Part shown: positions 8,703 through 17,385 of the stretch, in pieces
Position numbering within the stretch: position 1 is the stretch's first letter
Layout of the letters: each line of letters begins with the position of its first letter
Assembly (NCBI GenBank): GCA_902617375.1
Contig: CACMWI010000002.1
Location: forward strand, 189,566 to 253,565
Direction: 5' to 3'
DNA length: 64,000 nt
DNA from: an uncultured Alphaproteobacteria bacterium
Lineage (GTDB): Bacteria; Pseudomonadota; Alphaproteobacteria; Methylaequorales; Methylaequoraceae
Program-made: the position numbers and the translations under genes
Notes under the pieces: generated by a model
Database searches by the model: none
Told to the model about the DNA's origin: nothing
What the model saw: only the letters and a program-made list of their open reading frames with translations

Positions 8703-10432
8703 CTGGTTTTTCATATATCAAACCTGATAAAGAAATTTCAAAACGATTTTTTAATTCAGAAAGATATCTCTCTCATAGAGGTCCAGAAAACACAGGATTT
8801 TTTAAAAATCCACATTTGGATTTAATTCATACTAGATTGTCTATTGTAGACATAAAAGGAGGCAATCAGCCAATTCAAAATAAGAGATATGTTTTAGTGG
8901 CTAATGGTGAAATTTATAATGACCCTGAAATAAGAAAAAAAAATCGAACATATAAATTTGTCACAAATTCTGATTCTGAGTCAATTTTGGCATTATATGA
9001 ACGTAATGGGATTGATGGATTAAAACTTTTAAGAGGCATGTACGCATTTATAATTTATGATAAAAAACATGACGAAGTGATTGTTGGTAGAGATGAATTT
9101 GGTATCAAGCCTCTTTATTTCAGTTTGATGAAAAACGGAATTGCATTTTGTTCAGAAACTAAACCAATTGTTTCATTAAAAAAATCAATTCCTAATATCA
9201 ATGTTGGGAAATTATTTGAATATATGCAATTGCAATACTCCTCTGGAACCGAAACATTATATGAAGGAATTCAGAGAGTTGCGCCTGGACAAATTCTTGT
9301 AATTAAAAGAGGTAAGATAATAAAAAGTTTTCTTAGTTCTTTTACTAGGAAAAAGAAAAGTATTAATCATTCTGAATTAATTGCTTCGTTAGATAAAAGC
9401 CTTAGAGAATCTGTGTCAAGTCATCTTAGAAGTGATGTACCTTATTGTATTTTTTTCTCAGGTGGAATTGATTCAATGCTTCTTTTACATTATGTACATC
9501 AACTCAAAAAAGAGAATGTTACTGCATATTCAATCTCTTTTGATGAAGATACTTCCAAAAGTTTAGAAAAAATAACTCAAACATATAATGTGGATTTAGT
9601 AAAAGTTAAATTTTCTGAGGATGATTTTTGGAATTGGATTTTCTTAGCAGCTGAAAAAATAGATGAGCCAGTTGCCGATTATGCAATTTTACCAACCCTA
9701 AAACTAGCTTCAATCGCTTCAAAAAAATATAAAGTTGCTTTAACGGGTGAAGGAGGTGACGAACTGTTTGGAGGATATGGACGTTATAAAAAAAGTCAAA
9801 GAGTATTGTTTGGGAAAAAAGATTATTTACCAAAAGGTGCATTTAATGATGTACTTGGTAGTAAAAAGTTTCAAAACTGGGAGTACGAGTTAAAAAATCT
9901 TAATAGTTTTTTTTTAAAGAACAAGGTTACTAGACTACAAAGTTTTCAACTTTTTGATTACTATAATTGGTTGCCTAATAATCTTCTTGTAAAATTGGAT
10001 AGATGCTTAATGACATTTTCGATGGAGGGAAGAACACCATTCATAGATAAAAAATTGTTTAACAAACTTTTTTACATTAGTGATAAAGAGAAAATTTATA
10101 ATGGTGTAAGTAAATTTTACATAAGGAAGTTTTTAAATTCAAATATACAAAATTATAATTTTTTTAAAAAAAAAAAAGGTTTTACAGTTCCAATACATGA
10201 ATGGATTCCAAAGAAAATCAATTTTTTACGGGAAATGTTATTGAAACAAGATTTTTTGAAAGAATATTTTTCAAAAGACGAGTTAGTAAAAATTTGCAAT
10301 GCTACAAGTATAAATAAAAAATTTGTAAAACCTCTTTGGCATATAATATTCTTTACCTCTTGGTATCTTGTAAATATCAAGGGTATTAAGAAAAAAGGTA
10401 ATTTTTTTGATATTCTAGCGGATTGTAGCTAA
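8690..10432 (+). CDS. asnB: Asparagine synthase (glutamine-hydrolysing), glycan-cluster type
   Basis: Two-domain enzyme: an Ntn glutaminase domain starting MCGIAGF, with Cys2 as nucleophile after Met removal, and a synthetase domain with the PP-loop FSGGIDSMLLL near residue 257 and the TGEGGDELFGGYGRY block. It converts aspartate, glutamine and ATP to asparagine or amidates a related acid. At 580 residues it is a little short of the 600-650 common for this subfamily. Such asnB genes are frequent in O-antigen clusters, where they may amidate uronic acids. Here it is the last gene of the glycosyltransferase run, so either role is possible. Confidence 0.9.
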   Translation: MCGIAGFSYIKPDKEISKRFFNSERYLSHRGPENTGFFKNPHLDLIHTRLSIVDIKGGNQPIQNKRYVLVANGEIYNDPEIRKKNRTYKFVTNSDSESILALYERNGIDGLKLLRGMYAFIIYDKKHDEVIVGRDEFGIKPLYFSLMKNGIAFCSETKPIVSLKKSIPNINVGKLFEYMQLQYSSGTETLYEGIQRVAPGQILVIKRGKIIKSFLSSFTRKKKSINHSELIASLDKSLRESVSSHLRSDVPYCIFFSGGIDSMLLLHYVHQLKKENVTAYSISFDEDTSKSLEKITQTYNVDLVKVKFSEDDFWNWIFLAAEKIDEPVADYAILPTLKLASIASKKYKVALTGEGGDELFGGYGRYKKSQRVLFGKKDYLPKGAFNDVLGSKKFQNWEYELKNLNSFFLKNKVTRLQSFQLFDYYNWLPNNLLVKLDRCLMTFSMEGRTPFIDKKLFNKLFYISDKEKIYNGVSKFYIRKFLNSNIQNYNFFKKKKGFTVPIHEWIPKKINFLREMLLKQDFLKEYFSKDELVKICNATSINKKFVKPLWHIIFFTSWYLVNIKGIKKKGNFFDILADCS

Positions 10433-10455
10433 GTTATATAAGAAAAGGAGTTTAA

Positions 10456-11775
10456 TTGGATATAATTTTACAGGGTGGAAGTGTTGTCTTACCTAATAAC
10501 AAAATTGAAGAGTTGGACATTGGGATTTGTGATTCCAAAATTAATGCGATAGGAGATTTAAGTAGAAGTTCATCTCAAAAGATTATCAATATAAAAAACC
10601 TGTTAGTTATTCCAGGTGCAATTGATACTCAAGTTCATTTTAGAGAACCTGGATTAACACACAAAGAAGATATTTTTCATGGTACAATGGGTGCTGTTTT
10701 AGGTGGTGTAACTTCAATTTTTGAAATGCCAAATACCAAACCACCTACCACAAATATTAAAGAACTTACTAACAAATTTAAAATTGCTGAAAAAAGTGGT
10801 TTTTGTAATTTCAGTTTTTTTATAGGTGCTACCAGAGAAAATATAGAGGAAATAAATGAATTAGAGAGTTTCTCAGGTTGTTGCGGTGTAAAGATTTTTA
10901 TGGGATCCTCTACAGGTGATCTATTAGTAGAAGATGATGAAAGCATAATTAAAATTTTAAAGCGCACAAAAAAAACAGTTGCAGTTCATAGTGAAGATGA
11001 ATACAGATTAAAACAAAGAAAAAAAGATTTCTTAAATAAAAAAATCTTAGTTTCAGATCATCCTGTTATAAGAGATGTTGAATCAGCTGTAATAAGTACT
11101 ACTAGGCTTTTAAAAGCTGCAAGAACGTCAAAAAAAAAAATACATGTCCTGCATTTATCAACCGCAGATGAAGTTAATTTGTTAAAATCCAATAAAGATA
11201 TTGCTACATGCGAAGCAACACCGCAACATTTATTTTTCCATAGCCAAGAATGTTATGAAAGGTTGGGCTCACTTGCACAAATGAACCCTCCCATAAGAGA
11301 CAAAGGTCACTCAAAGGTTATTTGGCGAGGAGTCCAAACTGGCGTTATTGATGTAATTGGTTCAGATCACGCCCCACACACATTGGAAGAAAAAAGTAAA
11401 GAGTATCCTAACTCTCCATCCGGTATGCCAGGAGTTCAAACATTACTTCCAATAATGCTTGATTTTGTTAATAAAAATAAACTTTCAATTTTTGATTTGG
11501 TTAGATTGTTATGCACCAATCCTTGTAATATATACAAAGTTTTAAATAAAGGAAGAATTGATATCGGATATGATGCAGATTTAACTGTTATTGACATGAA
11601 TAAAAAATTTAGAATTACAAATAATTGGATTCAAAGTAAATCAAAGTGGACACCCTACGATAATGTGGTTGTAAAAGGTATGCCTATTTTTACGATTGTG
11701 AATGGAAAGTTAGCTATGTCTGAAAATGAAGTTATTCCTGTCCCACAGGGAAAAAAACTTAAATTTGATTATTAA
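10456..11775 (+). CDS. pyrC: Dihydroorotase, class I, alphaproteobacterial subtype
   Basis: Amidohydrolase closing carbamoyl-aspartate to dihydroorotate in pyrimidine synthesis. The start is a TTG at 10456 with AAAAGGAG ending 5 nt upstream. The metal site region reads IDTQVHFREPG (about residues 55-65), so the first His of the usual HxH is Gln. From memory this Q is shared by dihydroorotases of this alphaproteobacterial group rather than being a private mutation. HVLHLSTADE, TCEATPQHL and the catalytic GSDHAPHT follow. Length (439) is normal. Its 3' end overlaps a small antisense-oriented gene by 17 bp. Confidence 0.92.
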   Translation: MDIILQGGSVVLPNNKIEELDIGICDSKINAIGDLSRSSSQKIINIKNLLVIPGAIDTQVHFREPGLTHKEDIFHGTMGAVLGGVTSIFEMPNTKPPTTNIKELTNKFKIAEKSGFCNFSFFIGATRENIEEINELESFSGCCGVKIFMGSSTGDLLVEDDESIIKILKRTKKTVAVHSEDEYRLKQRKKDFLNKKILVSDHPVIRDVESAVISTTRLLKAARTSKKKIHVLHLSTADEVNLLKSNKDIATCEATPQHLFFHSQECYERLGSLAQMNPPIRDKGHSKVIWRGVQTGVIDVIGSDHAPHTLEEKSKEYPNSPSGMPGVQTLLPIMLDFVNKNKLSIFDLVRLLCTNPCNIYKVLNKGRIDIGYDADLTVIDMNKKFRITNNWIQSKSKWTPYDNVVVKGMPIFTIVNGKLAMSENEVIPVPQGKKLKFDY

Positions 11776-11938
11776 TTTCTTTAACCAAAACTATTGAAAC
11801 ACCATGACTCGGTATATTGTATTGATTAACAGTTTTTTTGATTGCAATTTGAATTGCTGTTTCAGAGTCAAATGCTTGGACAATTTCGAAGCTTTTTCCG
11901 TAAACAGGAATTTCCAACTCAATCTCAAACCATTTCAT
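11759..11938 (-). CDS. Small 59-residue protein coupled to the symporter gene
   Basis: This minus-strand ORF begins with an ATG whose last three bases with the next A form an ATGA overlap with the symporter stop, a layout expected for translational coupling. The product starts MKWFEIELEIPVYGKSF, is acidic to neutral, has no membrane segment, and contains a helix-like stretch SETAIQIAIKKTVNQYN. It looks like a compact alpha/beta soluble protein. I do not recognise the family. Support comes from the exact 4 bp overlap, an uninterrupted frame and ordinary amino-acid composition. Confidence 0.55.
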   Translation of the reverse strand: MKWFEIELEIPVYGKSFEIVQAFDSETAIQIAIKKTVNQYNIPSHGVSIVLVKEINNQI

Positions 11939-13146
11939 TTTTTTTCGCTTTTATTTATTACAATCGAGACCATTGCATCACCAGTAACATTAACACATGT
12001 TCTCAACATATCTAAAAATCTATCTACACCCATAACGATAGCGATACCTTCTAATGGTAAGCCAACTTGATTTAAAACCATACCTAACATTATAATACCT
12101 ACACCAGGTACTCCTGCAGTTCCAATTGAAGCGAGTGTAGCGGTTAATATTATTGAAACATAATCAGTAAAAAATAAATCAACACCGTATAAATTCGCTA
12201 TAAAAACTGTTGCTACTCCTTGCATAATTGCAGTACCATCCATATTGATTGTTGCTCCCAGCGGAATTGTGAAGGATGCTATATTTTCTCTTACGGAAAA
12301 TTGATTCTTAACACATTGCAGTGTGATTGGTATTGTTGCACTGCTACTAGATGTTGAAAAAGAGAACAATAATGCTTCTTTAATTCCAAAGAAAAACTTT
12401 TTTAAATTTAAATTTCCATAGAATTTAATTGCTGGAAGGTAAACAACTGAAGCATGAAAAAACAGAACAAAAATAACAAGAAGAAAATATTTAATTAATT
12501 CAATAATTGAAGATAAGCCTTGTGTTGCGAAAGTTTTAGCAATGAGGCAAAAAATACCTGCAGGAGCAACCAACATTACAAAGGAAAGTACCTTCATAAT
12601 AATATTATTAAAATCAACAAAAAATTTTTTTAAAGTTTTGCTTTCTTTATTAGATGATAAAGCACCCCCAATTAAAATTGCAAAGAAAATTACTTGTAAC
12701 ATTTCTCCTCTTACTAATGAATCAAAGGGGTTGTTTGGAATTATATTTAATAAAATTTCTAAAAATGATGGAGGATTAGAAACATTTATATTATTTGCTT
12801 CAAAGTTAGTGTCTATTTCATTACCTGGTTGGAATAAGTTTGCAAAAAACAGAGAAATTGATATTGCTAAAAAGGTTGTAGTTATATATATGGTTATAGA
12901 CTTTATGCCAATTCTTCCTAGAGAACTGATATTTTGAAGATTAGCGACACCATTAATCAAAGAAAAAAAAACAATAGGAACAACTAGCATTTTGATCAAT
13001 TTGAGAAAAACGTCACCACCAAATGAGAGAAATATTACAATTGGGTCTTCGTATAATGAAGGGATGGAAATTATTCCTAATAGCAAACCAAAAATTATTC
13101 CTGATACAAAACCAATAAATATTTTTTCTGTTAAACTTTTCTTCAT
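11935..13146 (-). CDS. Na+:dicarboxylate/amino-acid symporter (DAACS/GltP family)
   Basis: Inner-membrane secondary transporter of 403 residues with about eight hydrophobic helices and two re-entrant loops. Family marks are the serine-rich hairpin FSTSSSSATIPITL, the NMDGTAIMQGV motif that binds Na+ and substrate carboxylate, and the TAGVPGVGIIMLGMVL hairpin. It imports glutamate, aspartate or C4-dicarboxylates with Na+; the exact substrate cannot be assigned. The start is 2 nt downstream of a tRNA-like cloverleaf whose 3' acceptor strand supplies the only Shine-Dalgarno-like sequence (AGAGGG). Confidence 0.92.
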   Translation of the reverse strand: MKKSLTEKIFIGFVSGIIFGLLLGIISIPSLYEDPIVIFLSFGGDVFLKLIKMLVVPIVFFSLINGVANLQNISSLGRIGIKSITIYITTTFLAISISLFFANLFQPGNEIDTNFEANNINVSNPPSFLEILLNIIPNNPFDSLVRGEMLQVIFFAILIGGALSSNKESKTLKKFFVDFNNIIMKVLSFVMLVAPAGIFCLIAKTFATQGLSSIIELIKYFLLVIFVLFFHASVVYLPAIKFYGNLNLKKFFFGIKEALLFSFSTSSSSATIPITLQCVKNQFSVRENIASFTIPLGATINMDGTAIMQGVATVFIANLYGVDLFFTDYVSIILTATLASIGTAGVPGVGIIMLGMVLNQVGLPLEGIAIVMGVDRFLDMLRTCVNVTGDAMVSIVINKSEKK

Positions 13147-13148
13147 TA

Positions 13149-13222
13149 TGGTGCCCTCTACTGGTTACGCTCCAGTGGCTGAGTCTTACCAAGACCCTGT
13201 TTTACTATTAAACTAAGAGGGC
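13149..13222 (-). tRNA. tRNA-like cloverleaf (anticodon GGT, Thr) with degenerate elbow loops
   Basis: On the minus strand the sequence folds into a full cloverleaf. The acceptor is GCCCTCT/AGAGGGC plus A and an encoded CCA. The D-arm stem is GTTT/AAAC, the anticodon stem GGGTC/GACTC with loop TTGGTAA (anticodon GGT), and the T-stem ACTGG/CCAGT. Total length is 74 nt with a 4-nt variable loop. The T-loop is AGCGTAA, not the near-universal TTC-purine-A, and the D-loop lacks the GG pair. The tRNA-Phe and tRNA-Leu in this window have normal TTCAA T-loops. It may be a real but aberrant tRNA-Thr, a decayed copy, or a tRNA mimic in the symporter leader. Confidence 0.6.
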
Positions 13223-13280
13223 TAGAAAAAATGAAGAATTTTTTTTTAAATAATAATTGACTCATCATGTCTAATAGAAA

Positions 13281-13310
13281 ATTATACTTTAACTAAAAGG
13301 TTATTTACAA
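13281..13310 (-). promoter_or_regulatory. Candidate promoter for the tRNA-like element and symporter
   Basis: Read on the minus strand: TTGTAA (13305-13310), an 18 bp spacer and a perfect TATAAT (13281-13286). Transcription would start near 13274, giving a leader of about 50 nt before the cloverleaf. It is the best promoter match in this gap. Confidence 0.45.
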
Positions 13311-13327
13311 AAGAAATAAATTATAAA

Positions 13328-14944
13328 CTAATTTTTTTGAATGTAATTAAAACTTTTCGAAGAAACTTTGTTCCAATATACATTTAGTCTTGGATCTTCT
13401 ATATTTAGCTTACCTTTTTTTGTTAATTCACCTTTTTCTGCTTTTGGATAAATTTGATCAGCTAATCGAATTTCGCTCTCTGATAATCTTCTGACAATAT
13501 GCCTTCTATTAAGCTCTGAGGGATGTTCTACACCAACTGACTCAAGTAACTCTTTAAAGACTAATAATGTATTCTTATGAAAATTAAAAGCTCTTTGAGA
13601 TCTATCATCAATATCAATTGCTCTATATCTCATTGGATCCATGGTTGCTATCCCTGTCGGACATTCGCCTGTGTGACAAGATCTGCATTGTATGCAACCA
13701 ATTGAAAACATAAATGGTCTTGCCATATTTATCCAATCTGCTCCTAAAGAACACATATGCGCAATATCGAATGCCGAAACTATTTTTCCTGAAACTCCAA
13801 TCTTAACTCTTTCTCTGAGATCGGATCCAACTAAAGCATTATCTACAAAAACTATAGCATCTTTAAGTGGTGATCCAAGGTGATCAGTAAACTCTGCCGG
13901 TGCTGCTCCTGTACCTCCTTCAGCACCATCAATTGTAATAAAATCAACATATTCTTTTCTTAAAAACATTGTTTTGACAATTGATACTAATTCCCAAGGG
14001 TGACCAACACACATCTTAATTCCTACTGGTTTATTGCCAGAAAGTTTTCTAAGTTTTTTAACAAAATCCATTAGCTGATTTGGATTTGAAAATTCTTTAT
14101 GTTTTGCTGGTGATATACAATCTTTTCCCATTGATATACCCCTCGTTTCAGCAATTTCTTTAGTTACTTTAGGCGCTAAAAGCATCCCCCCGTGGCCAGG
14201 TTTTGCACCCTGACTAATTTTTATTTCTATCATTTTAACTTGTTCTTTTTTTGCAATTTTTGAAAAATTTTGTGGGCAAAAATCTCCATTTTTTTTTCTA
14301 CAACCAAAGTATCCTGATGAAATTTGCCATATGGTATCCCCTCCACCTTTTTCATGATACTTTGACATTGAACCCTCTCCAGTATTATGTGCGAATTTTC
14401 CAAGTTTTGCAGCTTTGTTTAATGATGTTATTGCTGGCGGAGAAATTGCTCCGAAGGAAGTGCCTGAAATATTCAGTACAGACATGTTGTATGAATTTTT
14501 CCCAATTCCAACTTTTGTTCTAAAGTCACTATTCGAAATTGAGGATGGGGTAATGGAATGATTTAACCAAACGAAATCGTCATCATACATTTTTTCTAAT
14601 GAACCAAAAGGTCGTACACCGTCAATATTTTTTGATCTTTGATAAACCATACTCCTCTGGTTGCGAGAATATGGAACCTCTTCATCATCGGTTTCCCAGT
14701 AATATTGCCTTAGTTCGGGTCTTATACTTTCCAAAAAAAATCTAAACCTACCTAGAAGTGGAAAATTTGATAAGATTGATCTTTTTTTTTGCATGTAATC
14801 TCTTAATGAAATAATAAATAACAAAAAACTAAAAAAGAAGATTACAAAAAAACTTGAGTTCAAAAATCCAGCAATACCTGATATTACTGATAATAAAAAA
14901 AAGTAAAACAGAAACGAATATCTTCCCCAAATTAAATCGATCAT
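13328..14944 (-). CDS. FMN-binding glutamate synthase family protein (GltB domain-like)
   Basis: I take ATG 14944 as the start; an upstream TTG would add six residues. Residues about 5-50 hold two hydrophobic segments, so the protein is membrane-anchored. The rest is the TIM-barrel FMN domain of glutamate synthase: GTSFGAISPPAI, ISQGAKPGHGGMLL, ITIDGAEGGTGAAP, and the Fe-S cysteine motif CIQCRSCHTGECPTG near residue 415. There is no glutaminase domain. These stand-alone GltB-like proteins are widespread, but their reaction is not well established; some relate to N-methylglutamate or archaeal-type glutamate synthases. It is a single gene between opposing neighbours. Confidence 0.88.
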   Translation of the reverse strand: MIDLIWGRYSFLFYFFLLSVISGIAGFLNSSFFVIFFFSFLLFIISLRDYMQKKRSILSNFPLLGRFRFFLESIRPELRQYYWETDDEEVPYSRNQRSMVYQRSKNIDGVRPFGSLEKMYDDDFVWLNHSITPSSISNSDFRTKVGIGKNSYNMSVLNISGTSFGAISPPAITSLNKAAKLGKFAHNTGEGSMSKYHEKGGGDTIWQISSGYFGCRKKNGDFCPQNFSKIAKKEQVKMIEIKISQGAKPGHGGMLLAPKVTKEIAETRGISMGKDCISPAKHKEFSNPNQLMDFVKKLRKLSGNKPVGIKMCVGHPWELVSIVKTMFLRKEYVDFITIDGAEGGTGAAPAEFTDHLGSPLKDAIVFVDNALVGSDLRERVKIGVSGKIVSAFDIAHMCSLGADWINMARPFMFSIGCIQCRSCHTGECPTGIATMDPMRYRAIDIDDRSQRAFNFHKNTLLVFKELLESVGVEHPSELNRRHIVRRLSESEIRLADQIYPKAEKGELTKKGKLNIEDPRLNVYWNKVSSKSFNYIQKN

Positions 14945-15110
14945 ACATTTGAAGATTAACAAATTTTTTTAAAAAAAAAATATTTTTTTAAAAGTCAATT
15001 TTATAAAATTAATATTTGGTTATATTTGTGTTTTATATTTTAGATTAAGTGTTGTATAAGTATAAACAATCAAACTCATAATATTATATTTTTATCGAAA
15101 GTTCTAATAA

Positions 15111-15461
15111 ATGAATGAACTGAAAATACAAAAAGAATTAAGAGAATTCGCTAAGAAAAGAGACTGGGAAAAGTTTCATAACCTTAAAAATATTGCAATA
15201 TCAATAAATTTAGAATCGTCAGAACTTCTAGAAATCTTTCAGTGGGAAAATGAAAATTCTAATTTTTGGTTTAAGAAAAAAACAAAAAGTCTTATTGAGG
15301 AAGAAGTTGCAGACGTTATGTTATATTTACTAAGATTCGTGGATATTGCAAAAATTGATTTAGAGAAGGTATGTATTGAAAAAATAAATAAAAATAAAAG
15401 AAAGTACCCTATTAGTTTATCCAAAGGAATATCAACAAAATACAATAAATTAAAAAGATAG
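15111..15461 (+). CDS. MazG-like nucleotide pyrophosphohydrolase (dCTPase type)
   Basis: A 116-residue all-alpha NTP pyrophosphohydrolase of the RS21-C6/XTP3TPA group, which hydrolyses dCTP and modified dNTPs to the monophosphate. The metal-binding glutamates appear as ESSELLEIFQWE and EEVADVMLYLLRF, the two-helix ExxE...ExxD pattern of the family. Its position 100 bp ahead of dcd, which also acts on dCTP, supports a role in dCTP pool control or house-cleaning. Confidence 0.85.
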   Translation: MNELKIQKELREFAKKRDWEKFHNLKNIAISINLESSELLEIFQWENENSNFWFKKKTKSLIEEEVADVMLYLLRFVDIAKIDLEKVCIEKINKNKRKYPISLSKGISTKYNKLKR

Positions 15462-15478
15462 TTTCAAAAGAGTGTTAG

Positions 15479-15574
15479 ATGAAGAAGAATAAGAACAAAT
15501 TTGAAAAACTGTCTGCTGCTTTAAGAAAAAATTTAATAAAAAGAAAGGAGAAAAAAAATGGGGATAATGCCTGA
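15479..15574 (+). CDS. Small basic protein of 31 residues upstream of dcd
   Basis: An ATG at 15479 opens a 31-codon frame whose product is lysine-rich: [19 protein letters not shown]. This resembles short 'LxxALRxNLxRRK' proteins encoded next to murA in many alphaproteobacteria, which have no known function. Its 3' end overlaps the dcd start by 17 bp, and the dcd Shine-Dalgarno (AAAGGAG) lies inside it, giving likely coupling. The identification of the family is from memory of similar small proteins, so confidence is moderate. Confidence 0.5.
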   Translation: MKKNKNKFEKLSAALRKNLIKRKEKKNGDNA

Positions 15575-16112
15575 TTCTTGGATAAAGAAAATGGCAGAAG
15601 AAAAAGGAATGATTAATCCATTTATAGATAAATTGGAAAAAAAAAATGTCCTATCTTACGGTCTTTCTTCTTATGGATACGATGCTAGAGTTTCTAAGAA
15701 TTTTAAAATTTTTACTAACGTTAATTCCGCAACCGTTGATCCAAAAAGTTTTTCAGAATCAAGCTTTGTTGATAGAAATGTTGACGCTTGTATTATACCG
15801 CCAAATAGTTTTGCGCTAGCGCAAACTATTGAATATTTTAAAATTCCAAAAGAAACTCTCGTTATATGTGTTGGCAAATCAACTTATGCAAGGTGTGGAA
15901 TAATTGTAAATGTAACACCTCTTGAACCTGAATGGGAAGGTCATGTAACATTAGAGTTTTCTAATACAACTCCACTACCTGCCAAAATATACGCAAATGA
16001 AGGTGCAGCTCAATTTTTATTTTTTAGAGGAGAAAATGTTTGCGATTTGTCATATGCAGACAGAAAAGGAAAGTATATGTTTCAAGAGGGCGTTACTCTT
16101 CCGAAATTATAA
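15558..16112 (+). CDS. dcd: dCTP deaminase
   Basis: Converts dCTP to dUTP, feeding dTMP synthesis. The 184-residue trimeric beta-barrel enzyme shows [13 protein letters not shown], the [19 protein letters not shown] core with the catalytic Glu in the following [14 protein letters not shown], and GAAQFLFF near the end. The Shine-Dalgarno AAAGGAG is 7 nt from ATG 15558, so I keep this start, although many homologues start at the next Met (MPDSWI). murA begins 1 nt after its stop. Confidence 0.95.
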   Translation: MGIMPDSWIKKMAEEKGMINPFIDKLEKKNVLSYGLSSYGYDARVSKNFKIFTNVNSATVDPKSFSESSFVDRNVDACIIPPNSFALAQTIEYFKIPKETLVICVGKSTYARCGIIVNVTPLEPEWEGHVTLEFSNTTPLPAKIYANEGAAQFLFFRGENVCDLSYADRKGKYMFQEGVTLPKL

Positions 16113-16113
16113 A

Positions 16114-17385
16114 ATGGATAAAATAGAAATAACTGGAGGAAAATCCCTTACTGGAAAAATAAGAATTAGCGGATCTAAAAACTCTGCACTTCCAATTTTA
16201 GCTGCTTCTTTATTAACTGAAGAGAAAATTTCAGTTTCCAATATTCCGAATCTATCTGATATCTTTTCAATGCTGGATTTATTGAAGTCGTTGAATGTAA
16301 AAATAAAAAAAAGCAAAGATAAAATTGATTTAACATCTTCAACTCCCAGATCACTCTTAGCTCATTATGATTTAGTTAGAAAAATGAGAGCATCCTTTTT
16401 AATATTAGGTCCATTATTAGCTAGATATGGTGAAGCTAAAGTTTCTCTTCCTGGAGGTTGCGCTATTGGGAACAGGCCAGTAAATTTGCATTTGGAAGGC
16501 CTAGAAAAAATGGGAGTTAATTTTAAAATTGAAGATGGCTATGTAACTGGTTTTATAGATGGGAGATTGAAAGGTGCAACTATTAATTTAAATAAAATTT
16601 CTGTTGGTGCAACTGAAAATCTTATTATGGCAGCTACATTGGCCGAAGGAAGAACTATCATCACTAATGCTGCTCAAGAACCTGAAATATCAGATTTATC
16701 AAAATTCCTTATTAGAATGGGAGCCCATATAAAAGGGTTTGGCACAAAAAAAATTTTAATTGATGGAGTAAAAAAACTTAAAAGTTGTTCTTATGAAATT
16801 ATGCCTGACAGAATTGAATCAGGCACTTATATATTGTGCGTCTTTGGCTGTGGAGGAATGGTTAAACTAGAGAATGTCAATAACGAAATCTGTAATCATT
16901 TGATTAAAATTTTTAGGCAATTAAAGTCACTTCAACTAAAAAAAATTGATAATGGTAAAAATTTGCTGATAAAAAAAAACAAAAAAAAAGTAGAACTTTC
17001 CTTGATAGTTAGAACAAAAGAATATCCTGGGTTTCCAACAGATCTGCAGGCTCAATTAACTTCTTCATTGCTAAAAACAAAAGGTCGCTCAGAAATTATT
17101 GAAAATATTTTTGAAAATAGGTTTATGCATATTGGTGAATTAATTAGAATGGGAGCTAATATAAAGCAAATTGGTTCAAAGGTTATTGTGAAGAAATGTA
17201 AAAAACTTAGAGGAGCAGAGGTAATGGCAACAGATCTAAGAGCTTCATCATGTCTAGTAATAGCAGCCTTAATGGCTGATGGTAAAACAACAATTAATAG
17301 AGTGTATCATTTAGACAGAGGATATGAAAACTTGGAAAAAAAATTAAAAAAGTGTGGTGCACAAATAAAAAGGATGAAGTCTTGA
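16114..17385 (+). CDS. murA: UDP-N-acetylglucosamine 1-carboxyvinyltransferase
   Basis: First committed step of peptidoglycan synthesis: adds enolpyruvate from PEP to UDP-GlcNAc. The start is ATG 16114 (MDKIEITGGKSLTG), immediately after dcd. The active-site loop reads PGGCAIGNRPVNLHL with the fosfomycin-target Cys. KNSALPILAASLLTEE at the N-terminus and ATDLRASSCLVIAALMADG near the C-terminus are characteristic. Length 423 is standard. The stop overlaps the TTG start of hisG (TTGA). Confidence 0.96.
   Translation: MDKIEITGGKSLTGKIRISGSKNSALPILAASLLTEEKISVSNIPNLSDIFSMLDLLKSLNVKIKKSKDKIDLTSSTPRSLLAHYDLVRKMRASFLILGPLLARYGEAKVSLPGGCAIGNRPVNLHLEGLEKMGVNFKIEDGYVTGFIDGRLKGATINLNKISVGATENLIMAATLAEGRTIITNAAQEPEISDLSKFLIRMGAHIKGFGTKKILIDGVKKLKSCSYEIMPDRIESGTYILCVFGCGGMVKLENVNNEICNHLIKIFRQLKSLQLKKIDNGKNLLIKKNKKKVELSLIVRTKEYPGFPTDLQAQLTSSLLKTKGRSEIIENIFENRFMHIGELIRMGANIKQIGSKVIVKKCKKLRGAEVMATDLRASSCLVIAALMADGKTTINRVYHLDRGYENLEKKLKKCGAQIKRMKS

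Noticed and set aside
10620..10655. Gln instead of the first metal-site His in dihydroorotase as a private inactivating change
   Set aside because: As far as I recall, DTQVHFREPG is the normal wording of this alphaproteobacterial dihydroorotase group, so it is not specific to this sequence.
11804..12070. 88-codon plus-strand frame across the end of the symporter gene
   Set aside because: Shadow of the symporter on the other strand and of the small coupled gene; no start signal and no family features.
12992..13216. 74-codon plus-strand frame covering the tRNA-like element
   Set aside because: It is a mirror of the symporter start and the cloverleaf; protein wording has no known family, while the RNA structure on the minus strand is far better supported.
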